Positions 1 through 21,203 of a stretch of DNA of 64,000 nt are shown here, one piece after another (position 1 is the stretch's first letter; the number at the start of each line of letters is the position of its first letter). Under the pieces are notes generated by a model. That model had not been told where the DNA came from and made no database searches. It saw only the letters and a list, made by a program, of their open reading frames with translations. The stretch lies in assembly GCA_006384855.1 (NCBI GenBank), contig VCJN01001679.1:62001-126000 (forward strand). Reading direction: 5' to 3'. The stretch is from Tetraselmis striata (lineage: Eukaryota > Chlorophyta > Chlorodendrophyceae > Chlorodendrales > Chlorodendraceae). The position numbers were made by a program, and so were the translations under genes.

Positions 1-194
1 GGCCCCGTTACGCTATAGCTTTCGGCATACACGCATTGGCAGACTGCCATGGGGCGCAACCATCAAAATTAATTCATAGACAGGGTGCTCGGGGAGCAGG
101 GCTTGCGAGACCCTAGACCCGCAGTCGTGCGCCTGCCCCGGCGCGAAAGCGTTCAGCAAAAGCGTTGTCCCGGTTTGCGGGCTGTGCTGCCGCT

Positions 195-650
195 ACTGCT
201 GCAATTGCATCCATAAGAGACCTTATAATAAGCCTCATATTGGGCTTGCATGCAACCCATGAAACCCTAATAATAAGCCTTATATTGGGATTGCATGCAA
301 CCTATATGAACTCTTCTAATAGGCCTCACATTGGGCTTGCATGCAACCAATAAATCAGAACAGTGGCTACTATAGTGCCGTCGACATTTGACCTCTGGCA
401 GGCAGGGGCAGGCTCGTTTTTAAGACCAGTATTATGGGACGGGGTATCGCCCTGCGTAAACAACCCGGCTGCCTACCCGGAACTACCAGTAGAAATACGT
501 TTAGGTACAGGAGCCGCCGCACCTATATCAACCCTTAACACAGGCTAACATGAACATTCCCTATAGTTCCGCCCTAGTTTCGTCTATGTCTGCCTCGCGC
601 CGGCAGGGCAGGTTCTCATTCGCAGTGTTCTTATTGCCGCGCCAGCTCCA
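195..650 (+). repeat. GCATGCAACC-type dispersed repeat, copy 1
   Basis: About three degenerate ~43-bp monomers (CTTATAATAAGCCTCATATT then GGGCTTGCATGCAACC) at 200-350 are followed by a unique body containing TTTGACCTCTGGCAGGCAGG and GGGGTATCGCCCTG. The same order recurs at 8285-8940. It lies in the stretch before the first visible ABCC exon, presumably an intron. No coding potential is seen. Confidence 0.75.
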
Positions 651-768
651 CACGACACGGTTACACAAGAGTCCTACACGGGGTTGATCTCTGTTCGGAG
701 CCAAGGGGCGGCGGGAACCTTACCTAGTCTTACGGGACTTTGGTTGTTTGTCAGCTGGTAGTCACCAG

Positions 769-11891
<11,123 letters not shown>

Positions 11892-13137
11892 GCTGACATG
11901 TCATCGCGCGTGAGATGTTGCTCGTTGGACCACTCGATTGCCAGCGGCGCCAACATGCCATCTCATGCACCGCGATCTGGCGCTACAATGCTATAGCTCC
12001 GCGCAGAGCGCCCGCTCGCATTAGTCCCATCCGCGGGATGCATGTGTCCATCATCCTGCTCCGCCTTGCCGCATGATTATATGTATTCGAGGTTGCCTGT
12101 AGTGGGCTCTGCGGCACAGGGCTCCGCATCAGTAGAGCCGCCGACCCAGAGGTCGACATTCTTGATCTGACCAAACGTGATGTGATTTTTCATTTAATGT
12201 AAATTAAATGAGAAAGATCGATGCATGTGACGAGTCGACACTACATCATGCCGAGATCGCGATCTGATCTCGATTTCCCTGCTGCGCGTGATGATATATT
12301 TGATCGGTACTTGATGCGGATCCTTTTAACGGAACGCGGTTATTGCGGGCGGCCATTTTCGCAGTCAACAAGAAGTCCTCCGCCGGCACCGTCACGCCAA
12401 GCTTCGTTGACTCTCAGTCGGGGTACGTGCCGGCTTGAGGCTGCTTCTCAACTTGTACCTTCAGTAGCTCAAGGAACATTCCTACTTGCCCGCTTGGTCG
12501 AGCGCTGGTCTCTTATCCAAGAGGGTTAGAGTTCGCCTCCTGGTTGATGCCTTGGCTCTTCGGGGTTCGAATGAGACAATGTACTAAGGACTGTGCCAGA
12601 CCTACGACCGCAATTTGCGCAAGAGGTCAAGTGCTGGGGCGGCTTTGGCCGATGACCCGGGTGGGCGAACATTATTACTTTTAGTATAGCTCGAGGACGT
12701 CTTGCCGGCTCCGTTAATTACATCCCACACAACCTCAACTATAACATGGCTGCGCATACCTAGTAACTTAGCCTGCTGACTTCCTCATGGACATGGTCCG
12801 CAGACGCATAATGGAGGTGCTATTGTTGCACATCGCAGTAACGCTTGCCGCTCTATATCTGGGATGAGGGCACCGAATCCTTCTTCGCGGCCTTTCTCCC
12901 GCGGTTATACTACGTATAGCCTGCTTTGCGGACACTGAGTAGGACGGCGCCATCAGGTTAGTATGCATACACATCCATGAGGCGCGGTACATTCGTGCAA
13001 GCCCCAGCGGCATTCTTAACCAGCGTGTTTGGCTTTCTGGGGGCGACTTGACGTGGGCGCTTGCTTTTCAAGGAGGTCGTCAATATGGTGCACAAAATTG
13101 CCAATTTTCCCGCGAAAACTCGTAACCCGTACAGTAC
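11892..13137. other. Intergenic stretch after the ABCC gene
   Basis: AT-richer than the exons. It holds one SINE-like repeat (12545-12665) and a possible distal TGTAA-type poly(A) signal at 12198. No gene is recognised on either strand. Confidence 0.6.
12478..12665 (+). repeat. SINE-like repeat, copy 2, with tRNA-like head
   Basis: The block CTTCGGGGTTCGAATGAGAC through GGGGCGGCTTTGGCCGATGA matches the copies at 1425 and 19487. Just upstream, 12491-12540 has TGGTCGAGCGCTGG and GAGTTCGCCTCC, which resemble tRNA A and B boxes. A short CTCT/AGAG hairpin lies between them. This suggests a tRNA-derived SINE, but the cloverleaf is imperfect. Confidence 0.5.
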
Positions 13138-13470
13138 ATTCGTATTTCAGTGTATTTCGCGCGGCTGCGCCAGCCCGGCGCGCATCTCCGGAATCCTGCC
13201 CGTAGCACCCTCATGCGGACAGGCATCGACAAGCATCGTCGCGGTTTCGTACTCAGCGTGGTCGCCTTGGGTGGGGCAGGCCCCAAGCCCCCGGCTATCG
13301 TGGGGCCCAGTGTGTATTTGACCGCCTTGGCGTCGTGCGCTTGCCCGCCTCCCCTCGCACGTGGTATTTGTCGGGAGTGGCACGTCTTTGTGCACATATT
13401 TAAAACGACGCCACTTCAAATAAAATGAGATTTCCTGCACTGTGTTGGCTGGTTGGTTGCAGCAGAGGGG
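13138..13470. repeat. ~330-bp duplicated block, copy 1
   Basis: Runs from CGTATTTCAGTGTATTTCGC to GTGTTGGCTGGTTG and is closely matched at 14977-15310. On the minus strand both contain HDAKAVKYTLGPT, but a ~14-base indel after GGLGP breaks the common reading frame. It may be an old exon fragment, or simply duplicated noncoding DNA. Confidence 0.75.
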
Positions 13471-13539
13471 GGCGGGGGGCATCGGGTACCTCGCGCTGTA
13501 TAGGTGTATTGGGCACGCTAGAATATATATCTCTCATTA

Positions 13540-14480
13540 GATATACGTACATACAAACAGTTTGGGGGGGGGGGGGGGGGGGGGACACACCTCGCCGGGA
13601 AAAACACAGCTCCTTGAAATGCTCCGAAACCATTACTGAAACCGTCGCCGCAGCAACGCCGGTATGCTACCCAATATGGTGGCCCATCCAGCTCAAATCG
13701 TGGTGGCATACTGGACTATATATAGCCAGCACATGGTATGATGTATTGCAGCTCAGAACGTGGCGATTGCTATCCAAGTGTTTATCCGCTGCTGTTCTGG
13801 AGCATACACGGCTTTGGATACCGCACAACAATGGCAGTGCATGTATACCACTAAGTAACCCAAAAGCACGCTGAATATGTTCTTGCGCTGGGGATTGCTA
13901 GAATATGCATATATATCTGACTACATATTCGTACATACAAACAGTTTGGGGCGGGGGGGGGGAGGGGGGGGGGGGGCTAGGGTCCCCACACACAGAATGC
14001 TAGCCGGGAATAAGGCAGTATAAATGCTCCGAAACCATTACGGAAACCGTCGCCGCAGCAACGCCGGTATGCTACCCAATATGGTGGCTAATCCAGCTCA
14101 AATCATGGTGGCATACTAGACTATATATAGCCAGCGCATGGTAGGATGTATTGCAGCTCAAAACGTGGCGATTGCTATCCGAGTGTTTATTCGCTGCCAT
14201 TCCGTAGTGTACACCGCTTTGGTTACCGCACAACAATGGCAGTGCATGTATACCACCAAGCCAAAAGAACGCAGAATCTGTTCTCGCGGTAGTGATTGCT
14301 ATAATATGCATATGTCACTACATATCAGTACGTACAAAGAGTTTGGAGGGAAGGGGGGGCTAGGGCCCCACACACGGAATGCTTGCCGGGAATAACGCAG
14401 CTCCTAGAAATGCTCCGAAACCAATACTGAAACCGTCGCTGCAGCGCACCACACGGCCGCTGCGTCGCCGGGACATCACC
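13540..14480. repeat. ~400-bp tandem duplication (2.3 copies)
   Basis: Units begin near 13540, 13931 and 14331. Each starts with ACAAACAGTTTGG-like sequence and a G-rich tract, then AAATGCTCCGAAACCATTAC, ACCGTCGCCGCAGCAACGCC and TGGCGATTGCTATCC. The third unit breaks off after about 140 bases. No gene is recognised. Confidence 0.85.
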
Positions 14481-14976
14481 CTGCAGAGTTTTGGGTATGC
14501 TGTTGGCCATGTGCAAAGGGCTGGCGGGGCAATAGCGCGGCGGCAATGCGCGTTGCTTACTAAAATTGCTGCGAAATCAAGAATGCATTTCATGGAATGA
14601 TGGAACCGCCACCGCAGCGCACAGCACGGCCGCCGATGCGGGACGCCTCTCAACAGAGTTAGTATCCAAAACCAGCACTGCAACAGCCGCACAAAGCCCC
14701 GGCACTGCCAGGTGCCCTCCGCTGAGTCGCCGGGGCAATACTGAACGCTTGTTCTCTCAACTTTCTCCCATCCCTCCGCATATTAGTGGCTTGCCATAGG
14801 CAGTTGGGGTGGGGGAGAGGCATGGTGCCTCGCCTTGTTGAAAGTGCATGCCACATGTCACAATGACTTGCATACTGTGTCGTAGTACATAAAGTATTAG
14901 ATCATTACAAACGCACCTTAAAGGGGGGAGGGTGACCTGCACTAGGTCATTCTGTCGAACGGCCCACCCTTATTGA

Positions 14977-15310
14977 ACATTCGTATTTCAGTGTACATGG
15001 CGCGGCAGCGCCGGCCCGGCGCGCATCTCCGGAATCCGGACAGGCATCGACAAGCATCATCGCGATTTCGCGCTCAGCGTGGTCAGGCCCCAAGCCCCCG
15101 GCTGCCGTGGGGCCCAGCGTGTATTTGACCGCCTTGGCGTCGTGCGATTGCCCGCCTCCCCCCGCATCCACGCATACGAGACTGCGTTTCATATACCCCG
15201 CAGCACGCGGGGTATTTGTCGGGAGTGGTACAACTTTTTGGTGCATCTATTAAAAACGACGCCTCTTTAAAATGGGTTTTCCAGCACTGTGTGGGCTGGT
15301 TGATTGCAGC
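14977..15310. repeat. ~330-bp duplicated block, copy 2
   Basis: Matches 13138-13470 in the same orientation. It lies directly downstream of YccF copy A as that gene reads on the minus strand. Confidence 0.75.
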
Positions 15311-15574
15311 AGAACTGGGTGAACTCCAGCAGAACCCACACTTCAGCACCGCCCCATATATATATAATCATGCCGCCGCACCGCAGGAAGTCCCGAGGCT
15401 CGCTGCCCTAATGCATGCCCGCCGAGGGCCCTGGGGCCAAACTAAGGGCTCTAGCAGGGAGGGGCGGGGCAGGGAGGCGGACACTCGAGGCGAGGCTGAA
15501 GTGTGGGTTCGGGACGGCTCGAGGGTGTAAAAACGGCGCGATGTATATTCTTGTCGGTACGCACCGACGAGCGC

Positions 15575-17532
15575 CTACACGATGGGCGGTGCATACGGGT
15601 TCTCGCCGCGCGCGGGGCTCTGGTGGATCTCGGGTACCATGTCCGCGTGGCAGACCTGCCGCGGCAACACACGCCTGACCGTCAGCCGTGTTTTCGTGCT
15701 CATCAGACTTCGCAGCGTGGGGCTCGCGCAGTCTTTTAGGGTTATGAGCATTAGGGCTACCTAGTGAAGCAAGGGCTTTAAGGAAACATGAAATCCTAAC
15801 AGGAAAGCCCTAGCACTAAGACTAACCAAGAGGGTTGCGTAAATATGGGCTGATGAAAAACTCATAAAACGCGTGAAATATCCCAAAATCACAAACCCTG
15901 AAACCCTCAAATGACAGGGCGCGGGGGGGGGCATGGGGTACCTCAGTGCCAAAGGGCCAGAAGCACAGGAGGGAGAGCTTGATGTGCTGGATTCCGAAGG
16001 GGATGCCAATGATGGTGAGGCAGAGCGCGACGCCGATGCTGAGCTGCGCCAGGAAGAGGGCCAGGCCGGCGGGCAGCCACAGCAGGTTGCCGAGGAACTG
16101 CGGGGAGCGCAGCAACAGGGTAAGCCAACGCGGGGAGGAAAAGAGCCCGGAAAAGGGGAAGTGGGGGAGCGGGGATGAACACAACGAGAACAAAAATATT
16201 ACATGAATAAGAATGGGACCGGTCAGGCATTGGAATAACAATACGTATGAGATAAGTAGATTAGCAAGTTGGTAGTATAGAATGAAATATTAAGAATATC
16301 TGCCATTCCTTCATGTGTCTTTTTACTCAAGGAGCGTGAGATGGGAGGCAGGGGGGCATGCAGGGGCCAGGGGCGCGCACGTCGGGGCAGGCACACATGG
16401 GGCGCGCGCGCTCCACGCGCTTCCCAAACGGCAGAAAGATGAAGCCCGCGATCTGCGGCAGCGGAGTCAACAACTCAGTCCCTCCCCGGGGAGGAGAGTC
16501 CCACGGGCTGCATGTCGGGGTGACGCTGTCAGCTCTCATAGGGGCGCGGCATGGCTGCGCGTGCGCACCTTGAACAGCTGCAGCCCGCACGGGATCAGGA
16601 TGAGCGTGCAGCAGAGCACGCAGGCGATGAGGCCCCACACCAGGCCCTGTGGACGGAGCGCGGACAGGGGGGCAGGTCAGTGGGTTGTGCGGGACGTGCC
16701 TGCGTGTAAGAATGGGTACTTTAGGGCCCCCCGGGGGGCAGCCCACCATGATGAGGCCGCCGCCCAGGAGAAGCCACAGCAGGTTGCATGTCCAGCTGCC
16801 GCAGCCCCTGTAGCGGCAAAAGGGCGGCGCGAAATGGTCAGGCGCTGGTACACGTGGCGCTATGCTCCCTCGAGGTTGGTCAGCAAGGCAGCAGCTCGGC
16901 GCCCAGATGGTGGCAATCATGAAACTCTGTGCAGAGCGCACGTTCATGGGCGCGGACGAGTCGTAGAGGATTAGGCTACCAGTGCCGGTGTACGTACACG
17001 TGCTATGGCTGCTGCAAAAGGTGATCGGTACTTCGCCGAATCAGCAGAACATCAATAATCACCCACTGCTCCGACTGCGAGCGAGAAAAAGCAGCGGAAA
17101 AGGCTGCAGAGGCGCGAGCACCGTAAGCAGCAGCCCTACTCCAGCTTGGAGCCGGCACAGCCTTGGCAAGAACCCCGCCTGGTGTCCCACGCACGCAAGC
17201 GGACACAGGCTGCCGCAGTTCCCGGCGCGTGCGTACCAGTGCCGTTACTGTAAGCGACTGCACCTTTAAAATATCTAATACCCACAGTGCAGGGGCAACT
17301 TGTTCGGCGGCGGGTGCGCGATGGCGCGCAGGTATGGGGTACAACATACTTGGTCGGGGTTTCACCCCTCTCCTAGTCTCCTCCGACTCGCGGGTTTCGG
17401 CAGCGGGGGCTCCTACCTGGAGTCGCGGGAGGACCAGGTGACCATATTGGTGGGCGGAGTGGGCGTGAAACTGAAGTCGGCAGGGTACCCCATGGCTGGT
17501 TCGTCGGAGCTGTTGTTCTGTGGGCCGCCCAT
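15575..17532 (-). CDS. YccF-family membrane protein, copy A
   Basis: Member of the YccF/inner-membrane-component domain family, best known from bacteria; biochemical role unknown. Six exons read in phase on the minus strand: 17532-17417, 16807-16747, 16646-16569, 16452-16381, 16097-15942, 15655-15575, giving 187 residues (E. coli YccF is 148). The start ATG follows from conservation with copy B (DEPAMGYPADFSFTPTP here). The family's two half-repeats are visible: GSWTCNLLWLLLGGG ... LILIPCGLQLFK ... FIFLPFGKRV, and GNLLWLPAGLALF ... LTIIGIPFGIQHIKLS ... FWPFGTE. Each holds hydrophobic helices and an IP-x-G-(L/I)-Q motif. Ends APPIV then TAG. Its paralogue lies 5.6 kb away in the same orientation. 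Introns and surroundings are shared, so a segmental duplication made the pair. Confidence 0.85.
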
Positions 17533-18000
17533 GTCGTGCTGAATCCGTTTGTTGTTTCTTGCCGTTCGTCGGGTATTGCTTTCTGATAGTCCGTCGGGGT
17601 ATTGCTTGAAACAAGAAGCGCGGGTGTTCCCCAACTCGGCGCAGGAAGGAGCGCAGTGCCGATGCTGTTACGCAGGTGCGTATACGTGTGTGTGAGTAGG
17701 CTGCACACTCCGCCGAGCGGAGAGGAAGCTCCTGCGAGTGGTGGCCGTCCCTGTCGCCAGTGCCGCGAGTCGACTGCTAGAGATGCTGCGAGTTTTGCGG
17801 GCCGAGCGACCGCACTGCCCGTCACGTTCTCCGCTTTAATACTGCGCGACGATGCGGTCGCTACTCCGCGTCTCTGTGGTGCTGCGTTAAGAATTATATA
17901 GAAATAGCGACTACTACATGTACTACTATATGTATGGCTCTGTCGCTATACATATGCGCGACAGAGCAATGCTGCCATGTGGAGCTTGGCCATCCGCTAT
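17533..18000. promoter_or_regulatory. Conserved upstream region of YccF copy A
   Basis: Similarity to copy B continues past the start codon to about 17890 (matching to about 23510). It includes GTGAGTAGGCTGCACACTCC here against ATGAGTAGGGTGCACACTCC there, and GCGACGATGCGGTCGC. The promoter is probably within this shared block. No TATA box can be assigned. Confidence 0.4.
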
Positions 18001-18190
18001 ATAGTCGCAAGAATATCATTATTATACCGGTAACAGCGAGGATTAGTCATCCCAATCAATCATACATGTTTTTTCCCCGCCCCCGGGACAGGACTGGCAC
18101 CAGTGAAACCCTTGCAGCGTCTCTACGACGGCCGTTTGGGCAGCAATCCAGTTACGGAAAGCCCGGGGTAGGCGACACTCCGTTATAGTC
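18000..18190 (-). repeat. Dispersed repeat, inverted relative to the copy at 27.67 kb
   Basis: On the minus strand it reads GTGTCGCCTACCCCGGGCTT, TCCGTAACTGGATTGC and CACTGGTGCCAGTCCTGTCC. These match, in the same order, 27670-27925. The 27-kb copy has a ~115-bp insertion that is absent here. Confidence 0.75.
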
Positions 18191-18282
18191 ATTAAGCAAA
18201 TTGCCGAAGCATCCTGCAAAACTAAATGAATGCCAGTGACGGAATTTCCAACACTGTTGGATCACCGTCTAAAACACTGCCA

Positions 18283-19158
18283 TCAAAATACCCGGCACTG
18301 GCCACGAAAGGTCCGCCCTACCCGTTTGGGCGTCGGCCCATTCGAGTAATGCGAGTTGGGGCAAGCCCCAACCCGCGGAGCAAAGCATTTCGGGAGTGCG
18401 ATACATGTGCAACAAAAGGCAATGTGAGGGAGGGCCCGACGCCATAGCTGGAAAAATTTCCCATTCCCAGTAAAATCCAGGGCGCCGTGAAGGGAGGGGG
18501 GGACCCCGCCCAAAATAAAGGCAGTTAAGTCCTGAGGTGTTGACGCAACAACCTGACTACCAATAAAATCCCTGAACTCCGGAACTAACAACCCAAAATT
18601 ATGACGGTGATACCCCCACCGCGGGCACTCCACCAACATATGTTCGATAGTCTCAGATTCACCTCCGCCACATGCAGGGCAGTGTTCAAGGAACCGCTCA
18701 GGCATGGCATGAATCCGGGCCAATCGGCGGGCAGTGGGAAATACTCGGGTGCGTAATTGTATCATAATGTGCAACCCGGCCACAACCCCCGCGGGGACAC
18801 CCACACCGTACTGTGGCAACGGGTTTGACGCATAGGACGCCTGGACATATATACCTCAGGTGTTATTGCGTGCTAACGATGCCGACTACGATTCGTAACG
18901 CGCCCACACCGATGCCTTTACTAGTTTAGCGGCATCGCGCGCGGCTAGTGACCTCCACTCAAGTGGAAGGTGCGCCCCCTCAGCTAGCCCTACGTTCGCC
19001 CTAGCTAGTCGATCTAACCACCGCACAGTCCCTGACGTCCACGTGTTAGGGCGCGCCCGACCTCGCTGATCTACTAAATGGGTTATACATGTATCTAAGT
19101 CGGATGGTTTAAGAAACGCCCGAGCCCGTGCCATGTTAGTGGTACCTATGTAATACAC
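18283..19158 (-). pseudogene. LINE ORF2 C-terminal fragment with CCHC knuckle
   Basis: On the minus strand, 18819-18283 encodes CPACGGGESETIEHMLVECP, the C-x2-C-x9-H-x4-C knuckle typical of the C-termini of non-LTR retrotransposon proteins. It is preceded by a basic RTRVFPTARRLARIHAMPER stretch. A second open stretch, 19158-18886, is in another frame and ends in a stop after SVWARYES, so the copy is broken. No reverse transcriptase motifs remain. It is probably a relic of an element family different from the one at 24-27 kb. Confidence 0.65.
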
Positions 19159-19486
19159 TTACCCGAATTGGTAACGTACCCCCTACATACCAGTACCCGT
19201 ATTCATACGAGAAGATGATCTAGAATTCAGTGTGAGTAGCATAGGCTGGATAAACTACGACAGCCGAGTTTAATTAATAGTACAGGTACCAGCCAGGTGC
19301 CGACGTACCAGTAGTGACTTTTGATCTTTTAGTAGCGACTGCTTTTGCGGTAGTGGATTTCTTACTTTGGTTCCCGCCTCTGGTGGCCCGTAGCTGGATT
19401 TTCTTCTGGAATTTTGTATGGATTTCTGGAATTTTGCATCTAGCACATGTAATCAGCATTGATTTCTTACTGGCCTTTGTGCACTA
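19159..19486. other. Intergenic, nothing recognised
   Basis: No gene, RNA or clear repeat is seen between the LINE relic and the SINE-like repeat. Confidence 0.5.
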
Positions 19487-20105
19487 GTCCTTCGGGGTTC
19501 GAAACATGCAATGGTCTACGGGCTATGCCAGACCTACGACTGCGCACGTCGTAGGCTTTCTTGGTGGAGGCACTTTGGCTCGCTCGCCCCGCACGCCGAG
19601 GCTTTCTTGGTGGAGCTCGCGAAAGCTAGCCACGCACACACTGGCCAAAAAATCGGCCAGCTCTTGTCTGCGTGGCGCCGTCGTTTCTCCTTGCTCATCA
19701 ACTTGGCACATGCAGACAACGTTCTTGGCGGGGTCGCGGCCGCGCGTGCGGCACGTGATGGTGCTCCTGCGCCTGCGTCGCGTGATCGCGTCGCTCGTCG
19801 GCATGTGTTGCTATGACCCGGGTCATTGGCTGCAAGCGTCCTCCCCGCGGTTGATAGCCTACCCCGGGGCGGGGGTTCCTTTGCTTCCTGGCAGCTAAGT
19901 GACTTCGTGGTTCCCTTGGCTCCTTCTTGGTTCTTGGCTCCATGTCCCCCTGCTCGACCTTGGTTTCAGGCTTATGTCTCTGTTTTGCTGGCAACCTTTC
20001 ATAGTTGCTGTTAGTTCTGTTTGTAGTGCGCTTTTGTGAAAGCCCTTATGTAATAAATAAGATACGACTGCGCACGAGGTCAAGTGCTGGGGCGGCTTCG
20101 GGGCG
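19487..20105 (+). repeat. SINE-like repeat, copy 3, split by a LINE tail
   Basis: The left part (CTTCGGGGTTCGAAACATGC ... AGACCTACGACTGCGCAC) ends at 19547. The right part (GAGGTCAAGTGCTGGGGCGG) resumes after 20063-20075. Together they match the copies at 1425 and 12545; the intervening 515 bases are a retroposed insert. Confidence 0.75.
19548..20062 (+). mobile_element. 5'-truncated LINE 3' end with 13-bp target-site duplication
   Basis: The insert is bounded by TACGACTGCGCAC at 19535-19547 and again at 20063-20075. It begins inside a coding tail (plus frame: HFGSLAPHAEAFLVELAKAS, then GQKIGQLLSAWRRRFSLLIN) like LINE ORF2 C-termini. It continues as a 3' UTR and ends TATGTAATAAATAAGA. This is the classic signature of target-primed reverse transcription that stopped early. 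Confidence 0.8.
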
Positions 20106-21060
20106 AACCTTACTTTACTATTGCCTGTAGCGGCTAGTGACTTCACCGAATACGGAATGGGAACACGTGGTAATTCCGCGGTCAGAATAAGGTTTAATCA
20201 AATTATCACAATTTTGCAAGATGCCATTTCAGCATTATAATTATATCCGCCACAATTTGCGAATAAAAAAAAAACGCCCTTGATTTCGCCCCTTCCTGGG
20301 ACATGTACGAGTACTCGTTTCAATAGCGTAGGACTACGAGGTTTAGGGTTTAGGGTTTAGGGTTTAGGGACTACGTAGGAGTGTAGGACCAGCAGGAATT
20401 GGACCTGGCTGGCGCTCTACCCGCAATGGGACAGCAGTCTGGAAATAAATCTTACCTTGTTTGGCCGGCACTATACTTTGTTTCCCCTATACCGGACTAC
20501 AGGCGACAATCCCTGCAGTAGTATCGGTACTACTACATGGATTGTGACAACCAGTGATCACTCAATGATACGAATACTGCGGCATAGGTGACGTACATAA
20601 TTATGTGTCTGAGTCAGAGCTCTGCCATCGTGTGCGAACCGCAATGTAAGGGTACCGTGCCAACCCAATATAGGCTTCCTCTGCACTTCCACAAGCTACA
20701 ATAATCGCCTTCGCTACCATTCCCCTCAAATCAGGAGTGTGTCACATGCCATTAGATAAATACGGAAGGTGTGAGGGTGCCTTCACACTAGAAAATACTG
20801 GGGTCATCATGCAACGGTGGAGGTGAATCGGCCAGAATAAGCCGAGCTGTATCCTGTTGCAAGCCAAGCAAAACCTGGGCGATGAGCTGGGATGATTGTG
20901 AAGCTGGCAAACGCAGATTGTGTGCATGGATCTGCAAGCCGCGGTACTTGCGCACAAGGAAATGTGGGTGTTTCCCTTAAACAATGTGTTGTGTTGGCTG
21001 GTTGCCGAGCCGACACCCGGCTTAGCACATGACACACATATAAATACCAAGCCTGCAGCG
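20106..21060. other. Gene-poor spacer with telomere-like array
   Basis: Apart from the telomere-like array at 20341-20369, no gene or repeat is recognised. Confidence 0.5.
20341..20369 (+). repeat. Interstitial telomere-like array
   Basis: Four perfect GTTTAGG units, i.e. the plant/green-algal telomere heptamer TTTAGGG, in the middle of unique sequence. Confidence 0.9.
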
Positions 21061-21203
21061 TGGTTCTAGGACTGCTGGCATGCCGGCCGATTGCTATTGG
21101 GCAAAACTGAGGGCTCTAGCTATGGGGGCGAGGCATGGAGGCAGTACCCCTACCCGGGGCTGTCAATGCATAACGTGATGTGAATCGAGTCCATAGGAAG
21201 TGG

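Noticed and set aside
200..350. Evenly spaced repeats that could suggest a CRISPR array
   Set aside because: Monomers are degenerate, have no unique spacers, lie in a eukaryotic intron context, and recur with a fixed downstream body.
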